A DNA stretch of 57,272 nucleotides from Micrococcus lylae NBRC 15355 (GCF_001570885.1 NZ_BCSN01000012.1:1-57272), one strand, 5' to 3'. Counted from the first letter of the stretch, positions 17,180 to 26,475 are shown. The notes: a model not told the origin generated them from the letters alone. Numbers and translations: made by a program.

Positions 17180-18571
17180 TCAGGCCCATCCTCCCCACCA
17201 GCCTTCGAGGTCCGGCGCCTCGCCCACGGGCGCCCAGCCGAGCCGCTGCACTGGAAGCGTCAGCGTCGTCGCCGTCCCGCCCCGCGCTTCCCGACGGCGG
17301 CCCCGCACCCCCGTCAGCCGCCCCACCTCGCGGACGGGGCCGGCTCCGTCCGGCTCGCCACCGGCGGTGAGCACCAGGGTCTCCACGCCGGCCCGTTCGA
17401 GGCGCAGGAGCAGCTCGCTCGCCGCGGCCGGGTCCGGGCGCCGCCCGGGCTCCGCCGGGCACAGGGGCTCGTGCACGAGCACGTCCCAGTCCGGGGCCTC
17501 CTCCAGTGCCGGCTCGGCAGGCGCCCCGCCCTCCGGCGACGCCACGCGCGCCACCCGCGGATCCTCCAGGCAGCCGCGGGCCGCGGCGCCGAGACCGCTC
17601 GCGTCCACGGCCGCCTGCGCCGCAGGGAACAGCTGCAGAGCGGCGTCCACACTGAGCACCACGGCGGCCTCGTCCGCCGTCGTCGCCGCTCCCGCCGGCC
17701 TGCCACCGGCTCCGCCCGCCCCGGCACCGTCCACCCCGGCACCGCCAGCGGCCATCCGGACCCCCACACGCCGCGGCCCGTCCAGACCCAGCGCCCACCC
17801 GCGGGCGGTCGGCGCGGCGATCTTCCCCGCCAGCGTCAGGGCCTCGGCGTTCTTCACGCGCCGGGCCCGCACCGGATCCTCCCGGCCGCCGAAGTCCTCC
17901 CCCGGCTGCCAGGCGACCGCCTCACGCACGTGGCGCAGCCGCGCCCCGCAGCGCCACAGCCGCGACGCAAGCTCCCAGTCCTCACCGCCGTAGCCCACGA
18001 AGGACGGGTCGAAGCCCCCGGCCTCCTCGTAGATCTGACGGGCCACCGTCAGCACGGCGGAGATGACGAACCGGTACGAGGTCGCATCGGCCCGCCGCAG
18101 GTCCTTCGTCTGCGCGTAGCCGTCGATCAGCCAGGCCGGCTCCTCCAGCTCGGCTCCGGCCGGCAGACCCGCCCCGGGGGCCCAGCCGGCCTCCACCGCC
18201 CGCGGATCCACGTGCCGCCGCCGTCCGACCACCACCGACTCCGGATCCTTCAGCGGCAGCGCACAGGCGGCCTCGAGGTAGCCGGGTTCGGGGAGCATGT
18301 CCCCGTCGAGGAAGGCCAGCACCCGCCCCGCAGCGGCCCGCGCGCCCAGGGCCCGGGCCGCAGACGCCCGGAACCCGAGGTCGGCCTGCCGCACCACCCG
18401 CACACCGAACGGCAGCCCGTCCGGGATCCGCGGCGGCCGCGAGGAGCCGTCGTCCGCGACGACCAGCTCGAACCGCTGCGCCGGCATCGTCTGCCGCGCC
18501 AGCGCGGCCAGCAGCCGGTCCAGTCCGTCCTGATCCTCGTAGTAGGGCACGACGACGGACACCTCAGTCAT
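17180..18571 (-). CDS. Family 2 glycosyltransferase
   Basis: This is a GT-A glycosyltransferase of 463 residues: VSVVVPYYEDQDGLDRLLAA at the start, the D40-D41-GSS nucleotide site, the metal-binding D89-G-D91 (AFLDGDM), and the galactosyltransferase-type box FVGYGGEDWELASRLWRCG at about 215. The C-terminal 170 residues are rich in Ala, Gly and Pro and not recognisable, so it may be bifunctional or carry a disordered tail. The gene overlaps the upstream glycosyltransferase by 8 bases and ends the three-gene minus-strand operon. It should transfer a nucleotide-activated sugar in the cytosol; donor and acceptor are unknown. Confidence 0.85.
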   Translation of the reverse strand: MTEVSVVVPYYEDQDGLDRLLAALARQTMPAQRFELVVADDGSSRPPRIPDGLPFGVRVVRQADLGFRASAARALGARAAAGRVLAFLDGDMLPEPGYLEAACALPLKDPESVVVGRRRHVDPRAVEAGWAPGAGLPAGAELEEPAWLIDGYAQTKDLRRADATSYRFVISAVLTVARQIYEEAGGFDPSFVGYGGEDWELASRLWRCGARLRHVREAVAWQPGEDFGGREDPVRARRVKNAEALTLAGKIAAPTARGWALGLDGPRRVGVRMAAGGAGVDGAGAGGAGGRPAGAATTADEAAVVLSVDAALQLFPAAQAAVDASGLGAAARGCLEDPRVARVASPEGGAPAEPALEEAPDWDVLVHEPLCPAEPGRRPDPAAASELLLRLERAGVETLVLTAGGEPDGAGPVREVGRLTGVRGRRREARGGTATTLTLPVQRLGWAPVGEAPDLEGWWGGWA

Positions 18572-19901
18572 CCCGTCCGCCTCCCTCCACCGGGGCCGGC
18601 ACAGGCCGGCGGCACTCGAGCGCCCGGGACCAGACCTCCGCGAGCGCCCGCACGGTGTCCTCGGGCGTGGGCGCCAGGGAGACGTCAGGCGCCAGCCTGG
18701 TCAGCGACGGGTCGGCCACCGCGGCGGCGAGCGCCCGGGTCAGGGCGGCGAGCACAGCATCCTCGCCCGCCAGCTGAACCGCACGGTCGCCCGCCGGCTG
18801 AGCCGCACGGTCCCCGGCCTCGGGACCGGCACCGCCTGCCGGGCCCTCGTCGCCCTCCCCGGGCCGGGCCACGTGCAGGGTGCCGGGGCGCAGGGCGTCC
18901 ATCTCCTCCACGTAGGCGCCCGCCGGGACGATGCACCGGCGGCCGTGGCCCATCCACGTCGCCAAGGAGCCGGAGGCGGACACGTTCCGGTGCGCCGCGA
19001 ACGGCACCGCGGCCGCCGCAAGCGCGGCGGGCAGCTGCTCGTCCGGGACGAAGCCGGTCACCCTGAAGGCGACCCCCCTGTCCGCGGCGGCCCGCTCCAG
19101 CTCGGCGACGAGGTCGTCGTGCCCGGCCGCCACCGGCCCGAGCGCGGTCACGCGGTCCGGGAACCCCTCCAGGGACACGCCCCGCGCCACGGCCTCACCG
19201 CGCACGGCGGCCAGGGCGGCAATCGCCTCGGCATGGCCCTTGCCGGGGTACAGGTGGCCCAGCACCACCACGTCCCGGCCCAGCCCCTCGATCTCGGGTT
19301 CCCCGTCCTCCCCACCGACGTCGCCCCGCGCGTCCGGCACGGGCAGCGGGACCACGGCGATCGGCGCCGGCTCCCCCGTGCCCCGGTCGTACGTCCCGTC
19401 GTCCCCGGTCGCCGGGTCGCGGGTTCCCCCACACGCTTCCCCGCCGAGGCCCTCGGCGTCCGCGCAGGCGGCACGCAGGAACCCTGCCTCGTGCTCGCTG
19501 GCCACCACCACGGCGGCGAAGGACCGCGCCAGCTCGGCGTAGGCCGCCGCCCGGGCCGCATAGCGCGCGGCGCCCTCGGCAGGCTGGGGCACATCGTGCA
19601 GTGCGATCGTCGCAGACGCGGGCAGCACCTGCCGCAGCACGGCGGCCGCCTCGGCAGGACCGTCCCCGAACAGCGCGTCGGTGACGTCCACATGGACAGC
19701 CCCGCCCGCCGCCGCGGCCGCCCCCAGCCGCTGCCCCGCCGCACGGAACGCGTCCGCATCCGGGCAGCGCACCAGCTCCACGTCCCAGGTGCCGGCCAAC
19801 GTCTGCTGGGCGCGTGCCGCGGTCTGCAGGGCGTGACGGGTCACCCCGTGCTCGGCCGGCCCGACCGCCACCAGGTGCACCCGGCGTGCTCGGCCGGTCA
19901 C
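18564..19901 (-). CDS. GT-B glycosyltransferase (GT4-like)
   Basis: From the GTG at 19901 the product is 445 residues. Recognisable GT-B features include VHLVAVGPAEHGVTRHA at the N-terminus, VVVASEHEAGFL, VVVLGHLYPGKGHAEAIAAL (second Rossmann half) and GFVPDEQLPAALAAA. A low-complexity insertion at about 300-330 (GDEGPAGGAGPEAGDR) interrupts the C-terminal part. The start overlaps the WcbI-type stop (GTGA), and the same frame upstream is only a shadow of that gene. It belongs to a set that builds a surface or wall-linked glycan; substrate unknown. Confidence 0.75.
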   Translation of the reverse strand: MTGRARRVHLVAVGPAEHGVTRHALQTAARAQQTLAGTWDVELVRCPDADAFRAAGQRLGAAAAAGGAVHVDVTDALFGDGPAEAAAVLRQVLPASATIALHDVPQPAEGAARYAARAAAYAELARSFAAVVVASEHEAGFLRAACADAEGLGGEACGGTRDPATGDDGTYDRGTGEPAPIAVVPLPVPDARGDVGGEDGEPEIEGLGRDVVVLGHLYPGKGHAEAIAALAAVRGEAVARGVSLEGFPDRVTALGPVAAGHDDLVAELERAAADRGVAFRVTGFVPDEQLPAALAAAAVPFAAHRNVSASGSLATWMGHGRRCIVPAGAYVEEMDALRPGTLHVARPGEGDEGPAGGAGPEAGDRAAQPAGDRAVQLAGEDAVLAALTRALAAAVADPSLTRLAPDVSLAPTPEDTVRALAEVWSRALECRRPVPAPVEGGGRDD

Positions 19902-20941
19902 GGCAGCATCCTCAGCAGCCGGATGCGGGCGGCGAAGCGTTCCATGCCGGCGGCCACGCAGGCGGGGTTGGACAGGTACCAGTCCAGATGCGTCTGCCGC
20001 ACCACCGCGTCCAGAACTGTCTCCCCGCCGATGGTCCACTCCGGCCGCGGTTCGCAGTCCAGCCCGAGAGCCTCGACCACCTGTTCCTCCACCGGTGTGC
20101 GGATCCCGCCCAGCAGGGTGCGACCGTCCGCCGGAAGGGCCGCCTCCGGGCACAGTCCGGTCCGCCGCCCGATCTCCTCGGCCACCCGCTGCGCCGCCGC
20201 CAGCAGCAGCGGGTTGTCCGGGTGGTTCACGGCATGGAAGCCCACGCCCCGCTCGGCGGCCACCAGGTCCGAGACCGGCAGCAGTCCCCTGACCTTCTCG
20301 CGGTGCGCGAGCAGACCCACGGATTCCTCGGCCGCCTCCTGCAGTGAGGCGGGATCCACGGGAAGGCGGGTGCCGGCGCCGCAGGCGGCCACGGCACGCA
20401 CGGCGACCTCCGCACCGGTGAGGCGGCCGTGTGCCTCCACCAGGGTCCGCAGGTCGTGATACGGCACCAGTGGCGGATCCTCGCCGGGACGCTCGGCGGC
20501 GCCGGGGGCGGCCTTCCAGTGCCGCAGCGTGGTCTGCCACGGGAAGCGCGAGGTGCAGTAGAGCACCGGCACGCGCACCAGCTCGGCGCCCTCCGGCAAC
20601 AGCGCGGCCAGCTGGCCCGTCCCCACCGGCATGCCGCGGTAGTCGTCCGGGATCGGCTGGGAGACCAGCACCCGGGCCCGGGCCACCAGACGGTGCAGCA
20701 GCGGGACCTCGTCCGCGGTCAGCTCGAACGCCGGCGGGACACGGACGGAGGCCAGCTCGCCGTCGGCCAGCGCGGTGCCCGGCTCCTCCCCGAGCAGCAG
20801 CCGGAAGGACTCCCCCTGGCAGTTGCCCCACACCAGCAGCAGCGGCTGCTCGGGCAGGGGCGTGAGCCCGTAGAAGTGCCCATAGTGGCGGCGGCGTCCC
20901 TCCACTTCAGGGTCGAGTGAAGGCGACTGGGCTGTGGTCAC
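19898..20941 (-). CDS. WcbI-type polysaccharide biosynthesis protein
   Basis: The 347-residue product has the WcbI-family opening PLLLVWGNCQGESFRLLL at about 32-49, the GNCQ motif that defines this putative acetyltransferase or sugar-modifying family. PIPDDYRGMPVGTGQL and FHAVNHPDNPLLLAAAQRVA are also family-like. I start at GTG 20941, with GGGAGG immediately upstream, though the frame is open further. It leads the operon WcbI-GT4-GT2 and is divergent from the fusion glycosyltransferase, with only 115 bases between them. It may add an acyl group to the glycan made by its neighbours. Confidence 0.7.
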   Translation of the reverse strand: MTTAQSPSLDPEVEGRRRHYGHFYGLTPLPEQPLLLVWGNCQGESFRLLLGEEPGTALADGELASVRVPPAFELTADEVPLLHRLVARARVLVSQPIPDDYRGMPVGTGQLAALLPEGAELVRVPVLYCTSRFPWQTTLRHWKAAPGAAERPGEDPPLVPYHDLRTLVEAHGRLTGAEVAVRAVAACGAGTRLPVDPASLQEAAEESVGLLAHREKVRGLLPVSDLVAAERGVGFHAVNHPDNPLLLAAAQRVAEEIGRRTGLCPEAALPADGRTLLGGIRTPVEEQVVEALGLDCEPRPEWTIGGETVLDAVVRQTHLDWYLSNPACVAAGMERFAARIRLLRMLP

Positions 20942-21056
20942 GGCACCTCCCGGAGTGGTGGAATGGCGGGCGCGCTCCGACCGGGGGCGCCCGCCCACAC
21001 TAGGGGCGGCCCGCCCGCAGGAGAAGCGCTGGGCGTCGCCGCCGTCAGGAGTATGC

Positions 21057-23120
21057 ATGCCGCTCATCGTCCAGCCCGTTCCCGCGGACCACCCGTATGT
21101 ACGGCACCTGCTCCCCCTCCCGGACTCCTCTCCCGACGGCGAGCGTGACGCCGCTGCGGGCCCGTCCGGCCCCCACGGAGCCGGGTCCGGGGGTGATGCG
21201 ACGGCCACGTCAGTGGAGCACCTGCCCGACCCGGAGGTCCCCGGAGCGGAACCGGGCGTGTGGTGGCCGCCGTCCGCCCTGACCCCGGAGTGGATCCGCG
21301 AGCACCGCCCGGACGTGCTGCACGTGCACTTCGGCTTCGAGCACTTCACCCCGGCTCAGCTGCAGGCGGCCATGGATGCCGCCGATGACGTCGGCACAGC
21401 CGTGCTGGTCACCGTCCATGACCTGGAGAACCCCCACCTGCCGGAGTCCGAGCAGCCCGCGCACCGGGTTCGGCTGGCCGTGCTGCTGGCCGCCGCGGAC
21501 GAGGTGGTGACGCTCTCCACCGGGGCCGCGGAGGCTGTGCGGAAGGACTACGGGCGTGAAGCCATCGTGATCCCGCACCCGCACGTGCTGCCGCTGGACC
21601 GGGAGGACGAGGACGCCGCGGGCGAGGGTCCCGGTCCCGGCGAGGAGCTCCTGGTGCTGGTGCATGCCAAGGACCTGCGCGCCTCCGTGGACCCGGAGCC
21701 GCTGCTGCCTGCCGTCGCGGAGGGGGTGCGACGGCTGCGGGCGCAGGGCCGTCCGGCACAGGCGGTGTTGGAGATGCAGGAGACCACCCAGGACCCGGTG
21801 CGGGCAGACCGGCTGCGGGCCTCGGCGGAGGAGCTCGGGATCCGGGTGTGGGAGCACCCGCGACTGGACGACGCCTCCCTCCACGCCCTGCTGCGGCGGG
21901 CCGCCGTGTCCGTGTTGCCCTACGTGCGGGGCACGCACTCGGGCTGGGTGGAGATGTGCCGGGACCTGGGGACGCCGGTGGTGGTGACGGACGTCGGTGC
22001 GATCGCCTCCCAGGTGGCGGACACGCCCCTGCCGGGCGAACAGGCGTCGGAGGCGGGCCGCCCCGGGGAGGGGGTGGCCGTCGTCGGGATGCAGGACCCG
22101 GCCGCCGCAGCGGAGGCGATCCGGCGCATGGCTCTGAGCCCCCGGAAGCCGGCACCGCCGCTGTGGCGCCGGACGCAGCGGGCCCAGGTGGCGTCCTCCC
22201 ACGCCGCAGCCTGTGCGCGGGCGGTCCGCACTGCGCGGCGGCAGCACGCGGAGCGTGTGGCCGTCCTGGTGATCACCGGGGACCGGGACACCCACCTGGC
22301 CCGGGTACTGCAGGCACTGGAACGGCAGACGCGCCGGCCGGATGAGGTTGTGGTGGTGTTCATGGGCCAGCCTGACGGGCAGGTGCCGGAGACGGACCTG
22401 CCGGTGACTGTGGGGCACGTGGCCGCCGACGGGCACCTGCCGCTGGCCGCCGCACGCAACCGTGCCGCCGCGCTCGCATCGGCCGAGATCCTCGTGTTCC
22501 TGGATGTGGACTGCCTCCCCGCGGACGGCACCGTGGAGCAGCTGGCCGCGGAGGTGGCCGCCCACCCGCACGCGATGGTGATGGGCACGCCGCGGTACCT
22601 GCTGCCGGACTGGCGCGAGCGGACCGGTCTCGCGGAGGCCGCCCTGCCCGAGGACGCGGCCCTGCGCGCGGCGTCCGTGCCGCACGGCGCCCGGGCACAC
22701 CTGCCGGCCGGGGACTCCGAACAGTGGCACATGGTGTGGACGCTCGTGCTGGCGATGCGGCGCAGCCTCCTGCAGGCGATCGGCGGCCTGGACGAGGGCT
22801 ACGTCGGCTATGGCGCCGAGGACACGGACCTGGCCTTCCGCGCCCGTGACGCCGGGATGGGCCTGCGCTTCCATCCGGCCGAGGTGTTCCACCAGCACCA
22901 CGGCGTGCACCGTCCTCCGCTGAACCACCTCGAGGACATCCTGGTCAACGCCCGGCGTTTCCGTGCCGTGCACGGCCTCTGGCCCATGGAGGGCTGGCTG
23001 CGCGAGTTCGCCGCGGCCGGGCTCGTCGACTGGGACGAGGACGGCGGGCGGCTCGAGCTGCGGCGCCGTCCGACCGAACAGGAGCTCGCCGCCGCGAAGG
23101 TGGCGGACGCCGCCTACTGA
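21057..23120 (+). CDS. Two-domain glycosyltransferase (GT-B plus GT2 fusion)
   Basis: The 687-residue protein joins two glycosyltransferases. Residues 1 to about 350 form a GT4-like GT-B enzyme (RPDVLHVHFGFEHF, VLVTVHDLENPH, then VLPYVRGTHSGWVEMCRDLG). From about 398 a GT-A family 2 enzyme follows (VLVITGDRDTHLARVLQALE, FLDVDCLPADG, and the box GYVGYGAEDTDLAFRARDAG). The ATG at 21057 has AGGAG five bases upstream. Such fusions usually add two successive sugars to one acceptor. It faces the WcbI operon and likely serves the same glycan. Confidence 0.83.
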   Translation: MPLIVQPVPADHPYVRHLLPLPDSSPDGERDAAAGPSGPHGAGSGGDATATSVEHLPDPEVPGAEPGVWWPPSALTPEWIREHRPDVLHVHFGFEHFTPAQLQAAMDAADDVGTAVLVTVHDLENPHLPESEQPAHRVRLAVLLAAADEVVTLSTGAAEAVRKDYGREAIVIPHPHVLPLDREDEDAAGEGPGPGEELLVLVHAKDLRASVDPEPLLPAVAEGVRRLRAQGRPAQAVLEMQETTQDPVRADRLRASAEELGIRVWEHPRLDDASLHALLRRAAVSVLPYVRGTHSGWVEMCRDLGTPVVVTDVGAIASQVADTPLPGEQASEAGRPGEGVAVVGMQDPAAAAEAIRRMALSPRKPAPPLWRRTQRAQVASSHAAACARAVRTARRQHAERVAVLVITGDRDTHLARVLQALERQTRRPDEVVVVFMGQPDGQVPETDLPVTVGHVAADGHLPLAAARNRAAALASAEILVFLDVDCLPADGTVEQLAAEVAAHPHAMVMGTPRYLLPDWRERTGLAEAALPEDAALRAASVPHGARAHLPAGDSEQWHMVWTLVLAMRRSLLQAIGGLDEGYVGYGAEDTDLAFRARDAGMGLRFHPAEVFHQHHGVHRPPLNHLEDILVNARRFRAVHGLWPMEGWLREFAAAGLVDWDEDGGRLELRRRPTEQELAAAKVADAAY

Positions 23121-23135
23121 CGCGGAGGCCGGAGG

Positions 23136-23181
23136 TCAGCGCGGCCGCCGCCCGGCGGTCAGCGCGGCTGCCGCCCGGCGA
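23136..23181. repeat. 23-bp tandem duplication at the stop codon of the GT28-type gene
   Basis: Two 23-base units, 23136-23158 and 23159-23181, begin TCAGCGCGGC and differ at two positions. The right copy contains the real stop (TCA at 23159 on this strand); the left copy repeats it downstream of the gene. Confidence 0.8.
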
Positions 23182-24358
23182 TCGTGCGCTCCACGGCCCG
23201 TTCCCACAGGTCGGCGTACTCGTCCGGCGGGGTGAGCAGGGCGGCAGCCAGACGGTCCGCGGAGCCCGGGTCCTCGGCCGCGGCCTGCACAGCGCCGGCC
23301 CAGTCGGTCACCGGGTCCTCCCAGACGGCCCAGGGCACCCCGGCGCAGCGGCGGGCGGCCTCGGCGAATCGGTGCTGTTCCGCGAAGGGGCGCGGTTCCG
23401 GGGCCATCACCACGGGTCGTCCGGAGGCGACCGCCTCCACGGTGCCGCCGTGGCCTGCGGAGACCACCACGAGGTCTGCGGCGGCGAGGACCCCGGGGAC
23501 GTCCTCGGCCCACCCGTGGAGCACGAGGTTCGCGGGAAGTCCGCCCTCCCCCGCACGCGCCGGGGCGGTCCCGTCGGTGGCCCTGTGGGCGCTCGCATTC
23601 CTCTCCGTCTTCCTCTCCGTCGCCCCGGCGGAGAGGGAGGCGGGGGCCTCCTGCTGTCCCTGTCCGCGCACCGGCCCGTGCACGTGCCAGACCGCCTGCG
23701 GGACCGCCTCCGCCGCACGTCGGAGCGCGTCCACGGCCACGCCCCCGCCTCCGGTGGCGGTGAGCACGGCGATGTGCGCTCCCCGGAGGCCGGCCGGGGG
23801 CGTCGAGGCCCTCCGCTCGAGCCGCCCCGTCAGATCCGCCGAGCCGAGGAAGGTCGTCCGGTCCCCGTGCTCGGCCCGCCACCGCGGGTCCTCGAGTTCG
23901 GCACGGTAGTGGGCGAACAGGTGGTCGGCCTCGGCGTAGACGATCCGGTGGGCCGCGTCCGTCCGGTCCCCGTGCATGCGGCGGTGTGCCACGGGGTAGC
24001 CGGCCAGGCGCAGGAACAGCGCGGCCTCCACGGACACGTCCACCACGGCGGCCTCGGCGCCGGTCCTGCGGGCGGCGTCGAAGAGCGCGGCGAACCGGTC
24101 TCGGATCGCCGGGCCGGTGGGTGTGTGGTGCAGCGGCGACCCGGTGGGCTGGACGTGACCGTCCACGAGGTCCGAGGGCAGGGGCAGCACGGCCGGGCGG
24201 GGCACCCGCGCGGTGGCAGCGGCCCGGCCGACCACCTCCGCCGCGCGCGCGTGCGCCGAGACCACGGTGAGGTCGAACCGTCCCGTGCCGGCTGCCGCGG
24301 CCGCATGCTGCAGGTGTCCGGAACCGTGCTGGTGCGCGTAGTAGAGGACGCGCCTCAC
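23159..24358 (-). CDS. MurG-like / GT28-type glycosyltransferase
   Basis: The 399-residue product starts VRRVLYYAHQHGSGHLQHAA, the glycine-histidine loop typical of UDP-sugar transferases of the MurG/GT28 group. The second half holds LVLHGWAEDVPGVLAAADLV and VVSAGHGGTVEAVASGRPVV, the conserved donor-binding segment. A variable insertion lies at about 240-270. It starts with GTG overlapping the TGA of the upstream glycosyltransferase (GTGTGA). The stop region is duplicated just downstream (see 23136-23181). Substrate unknown. Confidence 0.78.
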   Translation of the reverse strand: MRRVLYYAHQHGSGHLQHAAAAAGTGRFDLTVVSAHARAAEVVGRAAATARVPRPAVLPLPSDLVDGHVQPTGSPLHHTPTGPAIRDRFAALFDAARRTGAEAAVVDVSVEAALFLRLAGYPVAHRRMHGDRTDAAHRIVYAEADHLFAHYRAELEDPRWRAEHGDRTTFLGSADLTGRLERRASTPPAGLRGAHIAVLTATGGGGVAVDALRRAAEAVPQAVWHVHGPVRGQGQQEAPASLSAGATERKTERNASAHRATDGTAPARAGEGGLPANLVLHGWAEDVPGVLAAADLVVVSAGHGGTVEAVASGRPVVMAPEPRPFAEQHRFAEAARRCAGVPWAVWEDPVTDWAGAVQAAAEDPGSADRLAAALLTPPDEYADLWERAVERTIAGRQPR

Positions 24359-25632
24359 ACCGTGCCCCACGGACGCTCTGGGCTGCAGCGGTGCGCCTGT
24401 CCTGTCCGGTTCGACGTCGGGCCGTTCGGCCCCGGCCCCAGGCCCGGCCCCGGCCCCGGCCCCGGCCCACGGTCCGCCGAAGACGTGCTGCGCTGGATCG
24501 CCTGACGGAGCAGGGCGTCGTAGGACTCGGCCATGGCGGCGGCGCTGAAGGTCTGTCCCCATGCCCGGGTGGCGGTGCGGCTGCGTGTCCGGGCGGTGTG
24601 CACGGCGGCGGTGAGTGCGGCGGCGGTGTGGTGCTCGGCCAGCGCCCCGGCCTGCGGCGCCACCACCTCGGCCATGGCGCCGGTCAGCACGGCCGCCACC
24701 GGGGTGCCGACGGCCATGGCTTCCACGGCGGTCAGCCCGAACGGCTCGGCCCACAGCGGGGTGACGAGGCAGACCTCGCCCTCCCCCATCAGCGCGGCGA
24801 CCTCCGCGTGGTCCAGGTGCCCGCGGTGCACCGTGTCCTCCCCGAGCAGCGGCAAGACCATGCGCTCCACGTAGTCGTGGTCTGCGATCGGCCCGGCGAA
24901 GTGCAGCTCCATCCCGGCCCCGCGCGCGGCCTCGATGGCCATGTGCAGGCCCTTCTCCTCGGTGATGCGGCCGACCCACACGGCGCGGCCGGGGACCGGT
25001 TCGGAGCCGGACTGCCACAGCTCGGTCTCGATGCCGTTGTGGACCACGTCGATCCCCGGGATCCAGTGGGACCAGGTGGCGGCGTTCGCCGCGGACACCG
25101 AGGCCCAGCGGTGGAGCGGAGACGGCCGCCAGCCCGGGCGGCCCAGGACTGCCAGCACCCGGGGCAGAGTCGCCGGGGTGTGGAGGACCGTCAGCATCGG
25201 CAGTTCCTCCAGGAGCTGCAGCGGCACCGGGGAGAGCGAGTTGTTCAGCACGGCGTCGAATCCGCCGCCGAGGACCTGCTGGCAGGCGGCGGTCAGCGCG
25301 GCGTCCATGACGTCGTCCGACGGCGGCGTCCACGGCTCGGCAGACCACCAGCGCGTGCCGTTCACCGGGGTCTGGCACTGCTCCTGCACGCCGTCCGCCT
25401 CAGGCGCCGGCCGCGGACCGGGCAGGACAGGCAACGTCGGTACCACGGTCACCGACCCTGCCCGAGGCCCGACGTCCCGGGCCTCCAGATCGCTGCCTTC
25501 CCGGGCGAAGACCGTGACATCGTGACCGAGCCGCGCCAGGTGGCGGACCGTGAGCGCGGTATGTGCCTCCAGCCCACCGTCGAACGGGGGACGCAGGGGA
25601 TGGCGCGGATGCGCGAGCAGTGCAAGACGCAC
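24355..25632 (-). CDS. Family 4 glycosyltransferase
   Basis: This is a GT-B family 4 enzyme of 425 residues: MRLALLAHPRHPLRPPFDGG with the GG-E acceptor loop, VWVGRITEEKGLHMAIEAA at the donor domain, and the E-x7-E signature in AEPFGLTAVEAMAVGTPV. The tail is a Gly-Pro run (about 393-408) coded by a GGCCCC-type hexanucleotide repeat at 24428-24469. It starts with GTG 25632 and has GAGGAGG upstream. It is coupled by overlap to the GT28-type gene, forming a two-gene operon in the glycan cluster. Confidence 0.85.
   Translation of the reverse strand: MRLALLAHPRHPLRPPFDGGLEAHTALTVRHLARLGHDVTVFAREGSDLEARDVGPRAGSVTVVPTLPVLPGPRPAPEADGVQEQCQTPVNGTRWWSAEPWTPPSDDVMDAALTAACQQVLGGGFDAVLNNSLSPVPLQLLEELPMLTVLHTPATLPRVLAVLGRPGWRPSPLHRWASVSAANAATWSHWIPGIDVVHNGIETELWQSGSEPVPGRAVWVGRITEEKGLHMAIEAARGAGMELHFAGPIADHDYVERMVLPLLGEDTVHRGHLDHAEVAALMGEGEVCLVTPLWAEPFGLTAVEAMAVGTPVAAVLTGAMAEVVAPQAGALAEHHTAAALTAAVHTARTRSRTATRAWGQTFSAAAMAESYDALLRQAIQRSTSSADRGPGPGPGPGLGPGPNGPTSNRTGQAHRCSPERPWGTV
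24428..24469. repeat. CGGCCC hexanucleotide repeat in a glycosyltransferase tail
   Basis: About seven imperfect copies of CGGCCC encode alternating Gly and Pro near the C-terminus of the GT4 protein. Loss or gain of whole units keeps frame, while C-run slippage would change the end of this protein and its overlap with the next gene. Confidence 0.7.
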
Positions 25633-25859
25633 GGTGCCTCCTCAGGAAGGGCGATTCGCCGCACACCGGGTGGGCCTGCATGACGCAGCGGGTCCAGGGG
25701 TGCACCTGGACTGCCCCCGACGGGAACGGCGAAGCGCGGATAGAACCTGACTGTATGCCATGGGGCGCCTTCGACCGTTCGAGTCCCTCTGCCACGCCTG
25801 TGAGCAGTCCTGCGCACAGCCCGTCACCCTGCACCGATGCGTCCTGCGCACAGAAGAAA
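25633..25859. other. Intergenic region without a recognised gene
   Basis: These 227 bases lie between the GT4 start and the tRNA terminator. They should hold the promoter of the two-gene glycosyltransferase operon. I see no coding frame, repeat or RNA that I can support. Confidence 0.5.
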
Positions 25860-25890
25860 AAGGGCCGGAATCTCAACGATTCCGGCCCTT
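25860..25890 (-). terminator. Intrinsic terminator after tRNA-Ala
   Basis: A perfect 13-base stem (AAGGGCCGGAATC with GATTCCGGCCCTT) and a 5-base loop is followed on the minus strand by TTTTCTTCT. It lies 9 bases past the tRNA end. Confidence 0.9.
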
Positions 25891-25899
25891 ATCCAGCTG

Positions 25900-25972
<73 letters not shown>

Positions 25973-25980
25973 GTGCTCAC

Positions 25981-26475
25981 TTACCTTGCGAGAGGCACCC
26001 GTGAAGCATACTCCCGTTCGCGCCCGGCCACCAATCCGCGCTGCAGCCGGCGTCCGACGGCCACGGCGAGCACCACGCCCACCACGTCCGAGACGATGTC
26101 CCAGAGGTCTCCCGAGCGCTGCCGCACGAACGTCGCCTGCGCCCACTCGCTGACCGGGGCGTGCACCAGGAACGGCACGGACCACCAGGCGCTGCGTCCC
26201 AACACCACGGCCGCCAGCGTCGGCGCCGCGAACACCGCCACGTGGATGAGCTTGTCCAGGAAGGGGATCTCGAACCCTTGCGCGGGCAGGCCCTCCCCCG
26301 GCAGATAGAGGACCACCAGGTGCGCCGCCACGGCGAGCACGAGCAGCACGGCCCACGCCCAGGCCGGCAGCAGGGGGCGTCGTCCGTGCGGCCCGCCGCC
26401 GTCTGCCGTCGGCCGGGCACGACGGCGGCCACCTCCTGCTCGTTCCGGGTGCGCTCCAGGCATGCAGACCAGCAT
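25981..26475 (-). CDS. VanZ-like membrane protein
   Basis: The 164-residue product carries the VanZ-like pattern: a first hydrophobic segment (AWAVLLVLAVAAHLVVLYLP), then FLDKLIHVAVFAAPTLAAVV, PVSEWAQ and RSGDLWDIVSDVVGVVLAVA, with the conserved D-K-x2-H, E-x2-Q and D-x3-D residues. About four membrane helices are expected. Start choice is uncertain: ATG at 26475 or 26463 fits, while upstream codons run into the start of the divergent symporter region. The function of VanZ-like proteins outside glycopeptide resistance is not well defined. Confidence 0.72.
   Translation of the reverse strand: MLVCMPGAHPERAGGGRRRARPTADGGGPHGRRPLLPAWAWAVLLVLAVAAHLVVLYLPGEGLPAQGFEIPFLDKLIHVAVFAAPTLAAVVLGRSAWWSVPFLVHAPVSEWAQATFVRQRSGDLWDIVSDVVGVVLAVAVGRRLQRGLVAGREREYASRVPLAR

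Noticed and set aside
18564-20831. A 755-codon frame for the GT4-like protein
   Set aside because: Its first 310 codons are an arginine-rich shadow of the WcbI-type gene; the GTG at 19901 overlaps that gene's stop.
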